Below are positions 53,929 to 62,318 of a stretch of 64,000 bases of DNA, piece by piece. The notes below the pieces were generated by a model. It searched no databases and was not told where the DNA came from. It saw only the letters and a program-made list of their open reading frames with translations. The position numbers and the translations under genes are program-made. The stretch's first letter is position 1; every line of letters begins with the position of its first letter. The DNA comes from JBEKTY01 sp049515555 (GTDB lineage Bacteria > Planctomycetota > Planctomycetia > Pirellulales > Thermoguttaceae): contig JBEKTY010000007.1 of NCBI GenBank assembly GCA_049515555.1, positions 1-64,000 on the forward strand, written 5' to 3'.

Positions 53929-54452
53929 CGGCAGCGGGGGATTCTGTTCTTCGTCGGTTCTTTTGGCAGTTGGTCTTCTTTTCTAAGCGAAGGGCGTGGT
54001 GGCCGACGAAACTACGCCCTTCACAAGCTCAGGGACGTGCCACCCCTTCCGCAAGCAATGCCATCAGTTGGCAAGATTACGATCAAGGCCCTGACACCTT
54101 TTTCACATTTTCCCTCCCACCCAAATTGCCCAGTTTCCATGCCGCATGTTTTTAATCACCCCTCCTGCGGCGAACAACGCTAAATTCCGTTGCGCCCCGG
54201 TCTTACAGCCCGCCGGCCCCCTCTATTTCGGCCAGGATTTCAGCTTGCCTGGAATCAGGAAATGCCGTATCCTTGACCCCGGTTGTGCGTCGGGTGGGAC
54301 CGGCCGCTTTAGAGTCAGCATCACTGGTGAAAAGGTGTCAGGAACCGCTTCGAGGCACTTCGTCGATCGGAAAGGGCGTCAGCGTCGCACGGATTGCGTC
54401 GAAACGGTTGCTAACACGTTTTCGCGCCCCGCCAACAGGAGGTTTTAAGAGC
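53929..54452. other. Gene-free region with an inverted-repeat element
   Basis: It contains CCTGACACCTTTTTCAC (54092-54108) and its inverted partner GTGAAAAGGTGTCAGG (from 54328), about 220 bp apart, which resemble the ends of a small non-autonomous element. GAAGGGCGT and ACGCCCTTC near 53992-54026 form another hairpin. No gene is seen. Confidence 0.5.
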
Positions 54453-54569
54453 ATGGAAGCTCCTCTCGTTCGCGCCAGCCGGTTCAAGAGCATGGAAGCT
54501 CCTCTCGTTCGCGCCAGCCGGTTCAAGAGCATGGAAGCTCCTCTCATTCGCGCCAGCCGGTTCAAGAGC
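54453..54569 (+). repeat. Three 39-bp tandem repeats spanning a start codon
   Basis: Units start at 54453, 54492 and 54531, with a fourth partial unit at 54570. Each begins ATGGAAGCTCCTCT and ends CAAGAGC. In frame each encodes MEAPLVRASRFKS (the third has I for V). Only the first ATG is preceded by AGGAGG. Confidence 0.92.
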
Positions 54570-55676
54570 ATGGAAGCTCGTCTGATCCGGACCGCCCTGC
54601 TGGCGGCCCTGCTGACGGTGTCGATGGCGGCGCGGTTCCAGAGCCCCAATTTCATCGTGGAGAGTTCTGAGCCGGGCCTGGCCCCGCAGATCGCCCAAAC
54701 GGCGGAGAAGTATCGCCGCGACCTGGCCGTCGAGTGGCTGGGGCAGACCATGCCCAACTGGGCCCAGCCCTGCCAGATGACGGTCCAGGTGGGTCCGCAT
54801 CTGGGGGCCGGCGGGGCGACTACCTTCGTCTTCGACCGCGGCGAGGTCTTCGGCTGGCGGATGACCATCCAGGGCTCCGCCGAGCGGATCCTCGACTCCG
54901 TGCTGCCGCACGAGATCACGCACATGATCTATGCCAGCCACTTCCGCCGCCCCCTGCCCCGCTGGGCCGACGAGGGCGGGGCCACCAGCGTCGAGCACGC
55001 CAGCGAGCGGCAGAAGCACCGGGCCATGCTCATCAACTTCCTGCACACCGGCCGCGGCATCGCCTTCAGCGAGATGTTCGCCATGACCGAGTATCCCAGC
55101 GACGTGATGCCGCTTTACGCCCAGGCCTATACCCTGTCGGAGTTCCTGATCTACCAGGGCGGGCGGCGGAAGTTCATCGAGTTTCTCGACGATGGAATGC
55201 AGACCGAGCAGTGGTCGGCGGCCGTCCAGCGGCACTACGGCCTGGGCGATCTGGCCGCACTGCAGAACACCTGGGTGAGCTGGGTGGCCAAGGGTTTTCC
55301 AATGCCACAAACGCCGCAATCGCCACAGGGGCCGCAGGCGCCGCAATCACCGGTCCAACAGGCTGGGGCCACGGTCCTGGCGGCCGGCGCGGTGCCGCCG
55401 CCCCCGGCCCCCCGGGAACCCACAGCCGCCCCGCGGCAGGCCCGGCCCGAGCCCAACCTGATCTATCGCATCCGCGACAAGACCGAGGCGCAGACACTGC
55501 CCGCCGCGGGCTGGCGGCGGGTGGGCACGCCGCCGCCGGCCACACTGGTCAGCGAAACCCGCCCGGCGCCCGCGGCCCCCGCCGCGGCCGATGCCGGCCG
55601 CGCCGAAGTCGCCCGGCCCCAGACCATGGAGCCCTCGCGGCAACTCATCCTGCAATGGAGCCAGCCGGCGAAGTAG
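54453..55676 (+). CDS. Gluzincin-type (peptidase MA-like) metallopeptidase with repeat-extended N-terminus
   Basis: A 407-residue predicted zinc peptidase acting outside the cytoplasm. The active site is VLPHEITHMIYASHF, giving H153, E154 and H157, with the third ligand E174 in RWADEGGATSVEH, as in gluzincins of the peptidase MA kind. The signal h-region LIRTALLAALLTVSMAA begins after four tandem ATGs 39 bp apart. AGGAGG (54437-54442) is 10 bases before the first ATG (54453), so translation should start there and add 39 residues. The original start was probably equivalent to the ATG at 54570. The C-terminal 120 residues are Pro/Ala-rich (APREPTAAPRQARPEP) and look disordered. Confidence 0.83.
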   Translation: MEAPLVRASRFKSMEAPLVRASRFKSMEAPLIRASRFKSMEARLIRTALLAALLTVSMAARFQSPNFIVESSEPGLAPQIAQTAEKYRRDLAVEWLGQTMPNWAQPCQMTVQVGPHLGAGGATTFVFDRGEVFGWRMTIQGSAERILDSVLPHEITHMIYASHFRRPLPRWADEGGATSVEHASERQKHRAMLINFLHTGRGIAFSEMFAMTEYPSDVMPLYAQAYTLSEFLIYQGGRRKFIEFLDDGMQTEQWSAAVQRHYGLGDLAALQNTWVSWVAKGFPMPQTPQSPQGPQAPQSPVQQAGATVLAAGAVPPPPAPREPTAAPRQARPEPNLIYRIRDKTEAQTLPAAGWRRVGTPPPATLVSETRPAPAAPAAADAGRAEVARPQTMEPSRQLILQWSQPAK

Positions 55677-55685
55677 CCGCGCAGG

Positions 55686-55780
55686 TCTCCCCTCTCCTTC
55701 GGGTGAGGGGCCGGGGGGTGAGGGCCGGCAAAGTTTTCTCCCCTCGCCCTTTGGGAGAGGGGCCGGGGGTGAGGGCCCTT
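55686..55780. repeat. GC-rich repeat cluster
   Basis: CTCCCCTCTCCTTCGGGTGA and CTCCCCTCGCCCTTTGGGAG are related stem-loop units, each followed by GGCCGGGGGTGAGGGCC-type sequence, in direct orientation. Related to 21514-21633. Located between the peptidase and the restriction-modification gene. Confidence 0.7.
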
Positions 55781-55966
55781 CTTTCCGCGCCATTCGCCTT
55801 TCGGCCGAAGCGGCCAGTCCTGGCCGGTCCTTCTGTAGAACGTCGGCCGGACCATCGGCTACAATGGCGGTCTTGTACTGCGCGCGGTTTGAAGTGACCC
55901 GGGCCGTAACAATAGGGAAGATTCTGGATCACCTCCGGCCGCTCGCAGTATAAGGAGGCCGCCGCC

Positions 55967-58900
55967 GTGCCCGTCGAAGCCAAGCCCTTGTTCCGCCCCG
56001 ACGTTCTGCGTGCCCATCTGGCCGCCTTCGCGCTTCCCGGGCACGTCGACGCCCTCCGCCCGAAACTGGCGCACTGGGCCGAGCTGCTCTCCTCGGGCAA
56101 GGCCAACACGCTCAATGAGCAGGAAATCCTGCCCGACTTCCTGACCGACTTCTTCTGCGAGCTGCTGGGCTACACCCGCCCGGCCGACGGCGGCCCGCGC
56201 TACACAATTTCGCGCGAGAAACACGTCCAGGTGGAGGGCGAGTTCGCCGACGCCGTCCTGGGCGACTTCGGCCGGGGGCCGGATCGGTTCATCGTCGCCC
56301 TGGAGGGCAAGGGGCCCAAGGACCCGCTGGATCGGCCCTTCGCGGGCCGGCGAATGTCGGCCGTCGATCAGGGCTACCGCTACGCCATCAACCTGCCGTG
56401 CGATTTTGTCATCGTTACCTCCACCCGCCAAACCCGGCTCTACGGCAAGGGGACCGACCAGCAGACCTACGAGCGGTTCGACACCGAACAACTGGCCGAG
56501 AGCGACGCGCAGCTAAAGCGGTTCGTGTTCCTGCTGGGCGCGGCGCGGGTGGCCCCCGAATCGGGCCGCTGCCATTTCTACGACCTGCTGGCCGAGTCGG
56601 AGCGGGTGGGCAAGGACCTCACCAAGGAGTTCTACCTCCGCTACGCCGAAATGCGGCACGACGCCTTCCGGCGGCTCTGCCGCGACAACCCCGACCTGCC
56701 CCGCCATGACGTGCTGGGTTGTGCCCAAAAGCTGCTCGACCGGGTGTTGTTTTGCGCCTTCTGCGAAGACCGCGGCTTGCTCCCCACGGAAACCATCCGC
56801 AAGGCATACGAGCACCACGACCCCTACCACCCGCGCCCGATTTGGGACAACTTCCGCGGGCTGTTCGCTGCCATCAACCGGGGCAACGCGGCCTTGGGCA
56901 TCCACGCCTACAACGGCGGGCTGTTCGCCGAGGATACAGTCTTGGACAACCTGAAGGTGGCCGATGAGGTCTGCGCCTTCTTCCGCGAGTTGGGCGATTT
57001 CGACTACCGCCCGGCGCACCAGGCGGCGGCCTACGCCCCGGCGGCCGGCAACAACAGCCTGGTTGACGTTGACATCCTGGGGCACATCTTCGAGCAGTCG
57101 ATCACCGACCTGGAGAAGCTGCGCAACGAGCTGGACGGCCTGGCCGAGCCCGCCGGCGCCGAGAAGCACAAGACCCGCCGCAAGAAGGAAGGCGCCTTCT
57201 ACACCCGCGCGTTTATCACCCGCTACATCATCCAGCAGGCCCTGGGCGGGGTGCTGCGCGACCGTTTCGAGCAACTCCGCCGGGCCCAGGAGCAAACGGC
57301 AAAGGGAGCGGCCCGCGCCGCGATTGCCGATCCAAGCGTTTACACCCTCGACAAATTGAAGAAACCCGAGCGAGCGGCCCTGGTCCGCTTCTGGGAAGCC
57401 TGGCAAGACGAGCTGGCACTGGTGCGGTTGCTCGACCCGGCCTGCGGCAGCGGCGCCTTCCTGATCGAAGCCTTCGACCAGTTGCACGCCGCCAATCAGG
57501 CCTCCAACGACCGGCTGGAAGAGTTGCGCGGGCATCGAACCTTGTTCGACCTGGACAAGCGGATTCTCGAAAACAACCTGTACGGCGTGGACCTGAACGA
57601 CGAGGCGATCGAAATCTGCCGCCTCAGCCTGTGGATCAAGACCGCCGAGCGCGGCAAGGCGCTGACCAGCCTGGACCATACCATCCGCGTGGGCAACAGC
57701 GTAGTCGCCGACCCGGCCTATTGCGCCAAGGCCTTCGACTGGCAAGCCGCCTTCCCGGAGGTCTTTAGGGCTGGCGGCTTTGACGTTGTGGTGGCCAACC
57801 CGCCCTACATTCGCCAGGAGTGGTTGGCACCGTACAAGGCACACTTTGAAGCGGCCTACAGGAGCTACGACGGGACGGCAGACATATTCACGTATTTCTT
57901 CGAGCGCGGCTTGCAGTTGCTGCGCAACGGCGGGCGGCTGGCTTTCATCACATCGGGGAGTTGGGTCCGCGCGAACTTCGCCGCGCCCCTCCGGAAAGTG
58001 ATAGCAGAGAACACGGCGGTCGAGTCGATGATTGACTTCGGCGAGTTTCAGCCGTTTGAGGACGCTGAAATGATCCGACCAACGATCACGGTCTTAAACA
58101 AGCAGCCGCCGGGGCCTCCCATGCGGTTATTCAAGTGGCTTGGCGCCGGCCAACCACCCGAAAATCTGTCAGAGGTCATCGCGGCGACGGCGACCATGCG
58201 AATAGACCACCTGGGGGCCGCGGCGTGGGAGTTGGAGGCCGACAACGTGTTGGCGCTCCGGCGCAAGCTGGCCGAACGACATCGCACACTGTCCCAACAC
58301 GTATCGGGCGAAATATTTTACGGAATCAAGACCGGGCTCAGCGAAGTCTTTGTGATCGGCGAGGCAGTGCGCAACCAGCTTATTGCGGAGGACGCGGGCA
58401 GCGGCAGCTTGCTAGAGCAGTTCGTCCAGGGCACGAACATGCGACCGTGGTATCTCGAACATCCGCAGCAGTACTTGATCGCCCTGAAGTCCAGCAATGA
58501 TCAAGAATGGCCCTGGTCGCGGTGCGGGGACAGCGCAGAATCGGTATTCGAGAAGGAATACCCTGCCATACACGCGTATCTCGATGCAAGGCGATCGGCA
58601 GTATGCAACCGAACGGACCAGGGCCGATTCTGGTGGGAGCTTCGCACGTGCGCCTATTGGGACCAATTCGTGCGCCCGAAAATCCTGTGGCCCGACATAA
58701 CGAACAGGCCGCGTTTTTCGATGGATAAGGAGAGCTTGATCTTCGGTGACACGGCTTTTATGGTTCCCAGGCAGGACTACTACCTCCTGGGAATATTGGC
58801 GTCGTGGGCGACATGGTTCTTCTTGAGCAGAACCGCACAGCCTCTCAGGCTGCGGAGCAACCGCTGGCAATACCGCCTGAAGGCGCAGTACGTCGAGAGG

Positions 58901-59317
58901 GTTCCCGTTCCGGACGCGGGCGACGGGGAACGTGCGGCGATCGCCGAACTGGCGGAGCGTTGCTGCGATATTGGGACAAAGCGATACGAGCTGCAATCCG
59001 CGGTCCGCCGCCGTATCACACAGACGTTCGGCACGGGCTGTGGAACGCTCAACACAAAGGCCGAATCCTGGTGGGAGCCTTCGCTAAGCGATCTGGGCAC
59101 CGCCTTGAAGGCCAGTTTCAAACTGCCGGCAAGCCCTTTCAAGAACCCGCGCGTCGCGGATGACTGGGAACCATACCTCGAACAGAAGCGGGCGGAAGTG
59201 GCGTCCTTCACGAAACAGCTTGCCGACGCCGAGGCCGAATTGAACGACCGAGTTTTCCGCCTCTTCAAACTGACCCCCGACGAAATCCGCCTTCTGCAGC
59301 ATGAGGTCGAGCATTGA
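55967..59317 (+). CDS. Type IIG restriction-modification enzyme (Eco57I-like)
   Basis: A single polypeptide of 1116 residues combining nuclease, adenine methyltransferase and target recognition. The N-terminal nuclease shows a PD-(D/E)xK pattern: D95 (EGEFADAVLG) and E113-x-K115 (FIVALEGKGPKD). The methyltransferase has motif I LDPACGSGAFLIEAF (D490 onward) and motif IV VVANPPYIRQEW (N611-P-P-Y). The C-terminal 350 residues hold the recognition domain (YGIKTGLSEVFVIGEAVRNQ, YLLGILASWATWFFLSR). GTG at 55967 has AAGGAGG 8 bases upstream. It cleaves foreign DNA that lacks the cognate methylation. The downstream gene begins 70 bases later on the same strand and is likely linked. Confidence 0.9.
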   Translation: MPVEAKPLFRPDVLRAHLAAFALPGHVDALRPKLAHWAELLSSGKANTLNEQEILPDFLTDFFCELLGYTRPADGGPRYTISREKHVQVEGEFADAVLGDFGRGPDRFIVALEGKGPKDPLDRPFAGRRMSAVDQGYRYAINLPCDFVIVTSTRQTRLYGKGTDQQTYERFDTEQLAESDAQLKRFVFLLGAARVAPESGRCHFYDLLAESERVGKDLTKEFYLRYAEMRHDAFRRLCRDNPDLPRHDVLGCAQKLLDRVLFCAFCEDRGLLPTETIRKAYEHHDPYHPRPIWDNFRGLFAAINRGNAALGIHAYNGGLFAEDTVLDNLKVADEVCAFFRELGDFDYRPAHQAAAYAPAAGNNSLVDVDILGHIFEQSITDLEKLRNELDGLAEPAGAEKHKTRRKKEGAFYTRAFITRYIIQQALGGVLRDRFEQLRRAQEQTAKGAARAAIADPSVYTLDKLKKPERAALVRFWEAWQDELALVRLLDPACGSGAFLIEAFDQLHAANQASNDRLEELRGHRTLFDLDKRILENNLYGVDLNDEAIEICRLSLWIKTAERGKALTSLDHTIRVGNSVVADPAYCAKAFDWQAAFPEVFRAGGFDVVVANPPYIRQEWLAPYKAHFEAAYRSYDGTADIFTYFFERGLQLLRNGGRLAFITSGSWVRANFAAPLRKVIAENTAVESMIDFGEFQPFEDAEMIRPTITVLNKQPPGPPMRLFKWLGAGQPPENLSEVIAATATMRIDHLGAAAWELEADNVLALRRKLAERHRTLSQHVSGEIFYGIKTGLSEVFVIGEAVRNQLIAEDAGSGSLLEQFVQGTNMRPWYLEHPQQYLIALKSSNDQEWPWSRCGDSAESVFEKEYPAIHAYLDARRSAVCNRTDQGRFWWELRTCAYWDQFVRPKILWPDITNRPRFSMDKESLIFGDTAFMVPRQDYYLLGILASWATWFFLSRTAQPLRLRSNRWQYRLKAQYVERVPVPDAGDGERAAIAELAERCCDIGTKRYELQSAVRRRITQTFGTGCGTLNTKAESWWEPSLSDLGTALKASFKLPASPFKNPRVADDWEPYLEQKRAEVASFTKQLADAEAELNDRVFRLFKLTPDEIRLLQHEVEH

Positions 59318-59387
59318 ACGAAGCGGCCGTAGCACTTGTTTCAACGCCGCGGCTGAACTCGCCGGCAACCCTCGTGGGAGAGACGTT

Positions 59388-59975
59388 ATGGAAACTGACA
59401 GGGTCCGAGCGACCGTTAAACGCTCACGCAACGTAATCGCCTTCGCCGAACTATCGCACGCCAACTGGGTCATCTTTCAGAACGCCAAAGAGGAACGCGA
59501 AGGCTGGTTCTACGACTGTTTGGCGGCGAATGTGCTGGCAGCATTCAAGTTCGAGGCATATCTGAACCACGTCGGCAAGGCACTTTTCCCCCATTCGTGG
59601 AACAAAATGGAACGCCTGTCACACGCGAGGAAGCGCGATGCCGTCTGCGAACGTCTGGGCATCGTGAGGGCGGACGACGATTCCCGCTGGCGGACGGTCG
59701 CTGACCTGTTCAAGTTCCGCAACATGGTTGCGCACGGAAAATCGGAGGTTCTCGACCCGCCGGAGGCCGTCGAGGAGGGCGAGATCGAAGAACTCAGGCG
59801 CAAGAGACCGCTGACACAATGGGAGGAGCTCTGCACGACTGAATTCGCAAAGCGCGCGTACGAAGATACCGAATCGATTATGAAGGAGATGCACTCGGCC
59901 GCCAGCCTGGATGAAGATGATTTTCGGCGCTCCGGCCACTCTTACACGATTAGTAACCGCGAAAAGATAGCCTGA
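59388..59975 (+). CDS. HEPN-motif protein linked to the restriction-modification gene
   Basis: A 195-residue all-helical protein. LFKFRNMVAHGKSEV contains R111-N-M-V-A-H116, the Rx4-6H motif of HEPN ribonuclease-like domains. Before it, WFYDCLAANVLAAFKFEAYL and NHVGKALFPHSW form long helices as in HEPN folds. ATG 59388 has GGGAGAG upstream; an ORF from 59301 overlaps the previous gene and is unlikely. HEPN proteins often act as RNA-cleaving toxins or abortive-infection effectors in defence loci, but other HEPN proteins are structural. The neighbour supports a defence or regulatory role. Confidence 0.62.
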   Translation: METDRVRATVKRSRNVIAFAELSHANWVIFQNAKEEREGWFYDCLAANVLAAFKFEAYLNHVGKALFPHSWNKMERLSHARKRDAVCERLGIVRADDDSRWRTVADLFKFRNMVAHGKSEVLDPPEAVEEGEIEELRRKRPLTQWEELCTTEFAKRAYEDTESIMKEMHSAASLDEDDFRRSGHSYTISNREKIA

Positions 59976-60326
59976 GCGATTATCGTAGGCCGTGTCGTAG
60001 GCCCGGTAGCTGGGGGAAAAGAGCATTGGTGATGGCGGGCCCTGGCGAACCGACCCACCGTGGACGCCGGCGTAACGCGGCCGGTTTAACAGCGGGGACG
60101 CGAACGGTGGCGCGGGGGCTAGGATAACTTCCCCGCCCGTCCTTGAGGGGCTCGGTTGTGAAAGTGGGCCGCCACTCTGCCAGTTCTTGGCGCGCCAACT
60201 CCGTTTTCTTCCGTTTGCCGCCCGCGGCTTCCGCGCGGCCTCCGCGCGGAAATATCCTAGTTCATCCGCAAGAGGGCTTGACATTTCCGGTGCGGCGCGG
60301 ACAATGAGCGGAAGGAGGGCTAGGAG

Positions 60327-60767
60327 ATGTCCGATTTACTCCGAATTCAGCGGCGCATGGACGCGATCCGCGCCCACCAGGCGGAATTGGACGCCGAAAT
60401 CGCCAGGCTAGAGGCGGCCGCGGAGGTGATCCGCGAATTGGACCGTCTCGATAGCGATCCCGGGGCGGACCAGTTGGCCTCTGGTCACGGCCACGGGTCG
60501 CCCACTGATACGGACGACGGTGAAGCGCCGATTAGCCTCGCTGACCTGTCCGCCCGCGAAGCGGCACTTTATGTCCTCCAGCAATTCGCCGTGACGCGCA
60601 GGGGAATGCACTACAAGCAGATTCATAGACGCGCCGCGGAGCTTGGCTGGACCGGAAACGAACAAAACATCCGCCGGACCGTCAACCACTGCCACGACGA
60701 GTTTGTAGCACTTGGCAATGGGTGGTACCGACTCAGCGCCACAGTAGCGGCACCCCAGGAGGACTGA
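60327..60767 (+). CDS. HARE-HTH-like DNA-binding protein
   Basis: A 146-residue protein. The first 50 residues are an acidic coiled coil (RIQRRMDAIRAHQAELDAEI), followed by a Gly/Asp-rich linker. The C-terminal 75 residues look like a HARE-HTH winged-helix domain: LSAREAALYVLQQF, RRGMHYKQIHRRAAELGW, NIRRTVNHCHDEFVALGNGW. HARE-HTH domains bind DNA or modified bases and are often found with restriction-modification systems (established knowledge). AGGAG lies directly before the ATG. It follows the HEPN gene by 350 bases on the same strand. Confidence 0.68.
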   Translation: MSDLLRIQRRMDAIRAHQAELDAEIARLEAAAEVIRELDRLDSDPGADQLASGHGHGSPTDTDDGEAPISLADLSAREAALYVLQQFAVTRRGMHYKQIHRRAAELGWTGNEQNIRRTVNHCHDEFVALGNGWYRLSATVAAPQED

Positions 60768-60784
60768 CAAGACATTCGCAAAAC

Positions 60785-60833
60785 AAAAAGGCCCCTGACA
60801 CGCCTGGTGTTCAAGACAAAGCGTGTCGGGGCC
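60785..60833 (-). terminator. Possible terminator (minus strand)
   Basis: GGCCCCTGACACGC and GCGTGTCGGGGCC pair with one bulge. Read on the minus strand the stem is followed by TTTTTGTTTTG, a T-rich tract. It would stop transcription entering from the repeat block toward the HARE-HTH gene's 3' end. Confidence 0.35.
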
Positions 60834-61182
60834 ACGGCCAGGTAGGGCAGCATTGTCGGAGGCAGTCAGTAGGACCTCCGAAGGTGTCGTCGGGGCCTCC
60901 AAAACCTCGGCGGAGTGGGGCCCAAACCCGCTTTGCCCTTCCGGCCTTTACAATACCCATTTTACCAAACGGAAGCAAGCCCTCCCCGTTTTTCGTTCGG
61001 CAAGGACCGAAGGATGAGCCGCCAAGTGTTCTGCTGGTCCGAATTCGGGCCGAGCGAGCCCACGTCGCCGGGCTTTCCGCCATGGTCCGGCGGCGTCCGG
61101 CTGAAGCCGCCGGGCAGCGAGAAGCCCCGCGAGCGGGGCTCCGACGCAGACCGGGGAGAATCGGGGGATGATGATCGGAACG

Positions 61183-61370
61183 CCGAACCCGCCGTGAACG
61201 GCCGGGCCTATTACCGGCTGCGCCGGAAACGACCATAAATGGCCGTGCGGGCCGGGGTGCCCGTATCCCACGGGCCTTCAGGCTCGTTTCCGGCGCCAGC
61301 CGGTAATAGGCCCATGCTTCAGCATGGGTACGGCGTGCCTGCCCAACGCATTTTTCTATCGTGCCGCGAC
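61183..61370. repeat. Long REP-like palindromic element, copy 1
   Basis: About 190 bp matching 61789-61972 closely. Inside are inverted arms GGCCTATTACCGGCTGCGCC and, later, GGCGCCAGCCGGTAATAGGCC, and a second hairpin CCCATGCTTCAGCATGGG. Both copies end in GCATTTTTCTATCGTGCCG. Confidence 0.85.
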
Positions 61371-61623
61371 TGTCAGTCCCGTTCCACGGGGCTCCTGCCC
61401 TGGGGCGCCCACCATGCTGGAACCCAAGCCGGAGGCTTGATAGAAGCCGGGGGTCGAAGCGCAGCGCAGACCCCCGGAAGGAGAGACGCGGCGAATGCAC
61501 CTACCAAGAAACATTCGGCACGCTCTGAACGTTCCTAACTCGAACTGCAAACGCCCCCGCGGGGCTTGTCCCCGCGGAGCGCTGATTCTTCACTACAACG
61601 CCGCAACGAAGCGACTTTCTTGT

Positions 61624-61674
61624 CTTCCGGTGGCTTCCGCCCGGCCCACCGGGCCGGGCGGAAGCCACCGGAAG
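61624..61674. repeat. Perfect 24-bp-arm hairpin
   Basis: A perfect inverted repeat with arms of 24 bp (starting CTTCCGGTGGCTTCCGCC) and a 3-base loop (ACC). No open gene overlaps it. Confidence 0.9.
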
Positions 61675-61788
61675 AGGATTATCGGAGCAATCCGCTGGTA
61701 GTGGTCAATCAGCGCTGGCGCCGGCGCAAGGCCGGACGGGGACGTTTGCGGGTGAGCACTCCGCGCTCGTAGCAAGGGCATCGCCCGG

Positions 61789-61972
61789 TCAACCCGCCGT
61801 GAACGGCCGGGCCGAATACCGGCTGCGCCGGCAACGACCATGAATGGCCGTGCGGGTCGCCGTGCGCGTGTCCCACGGGCCTTCAGGCCCGTTTCCGGCG
61901 CTAGCCGGTAATAGGCCCATGCTTCAGCATGGGTAAGGCAAGCCCGCGCAGCGCATTTTTCTATCGTGCCGC
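61789..61972. repeat. Long REP-like palindromic element, copy 2
   Basis: Second direct copy of the element at 61183-61370, with GGCCGAATACCGGCTGCGCC replacing the corresponding arm, and the same hairpin CCCATGCTTCAGCATGGG and terminal GCATTTTTCTATCGTGCCG. Confidence 0.85.
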
Positions 61973-61978
61973 CCTTGC

Positions 61979-62308
61979 TCAGCCGCTGAGGTCCAGCAGG
62001 CTTCCGCTCTGGCCGGTGGGGTCTTTGCTTTGGGGCGGCTGGTCCTGGTCGTCGGTCGGGGCGGCTTTGGCTTTGGGCGGGGTGATGGTCCAGGGGCGGC
62101 GGCCGTCGGCGTCGCGCTCGGCGGTCTGATGTTCTTGGCCGTCGGTTTCGCCGATGCCGGCCGCCGTTTCGGCCTTCTGCTCGCCCTCGACGTGGAAGGC
62201 TTGCGTGGCGGCGGCCTGTTGGGCCCGCTCGCTTTCGGTCCCCTTGACCTGGGCCAACGGGGCGCCGGCCGCGGCGCCGGCGATGCCGCCCACAAAGCCT
62301 ATGCTCAT
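61979..62308 (-). CDS. Small conserved planctomycete protein
   Basis: A 109-residue acidic, low-complexity protein with a conserved-looking head (MSIGFVGGIAGAAAGAPLAQ), a central EGEQKAETAAGIGETDGQEH and a GRRPWTI motif (ERDADGRRPWTITPP), ending LLDLSG. I recall this pattern from Pirellulales proteins of unknown function (not checked). AGGAG lies about 8 bases before the ATG and it starts 10 bases after the stop of the AsmA-like gene, so the two are probably one operon. Confidence 0.65.
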   Translation of the reverse strand: MSIGFVGGIAGAAAGAPLAQVKGTESERAQQAAATQAFHVEGEQKAETAAGIGETDGQEHQTAERDADGRRPWTITPPKAKAAPTDDQDQPPQSKDPTGQSGSLLDLSG

Positions 62309-62318
62309 ACCGTGTCTC

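Larger units (their letters stand above)
60768..61978. other. 1.2-kb gene-free block of REP-like repeats
   Basis: No protein-like frame is seen. It contains two direct copies (61183-61370 and 61789-61972) of a palindromic element, a perfect 24-bp-arm hairpin at 61624-61674, and several smaller GC-rich stem-loops (for example around 61090-61140 and 61556-61600). Confidence 0.75.

Noticed and set aside
54453..54569. CRISPR-like array
   Set aside because: The units are contiguous 39-bp tandem repeats without unique spacers, and no cas genes are present. They are coding.
60785..60833. Terminator of the HARE-HTH gene on the plus strand
   Set aside because: The T-rich tract follows the stem only on the minus strand; on the plus strand the stem is followed by ACGGCCA. 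Listed only as a weak minus-strand terminator.
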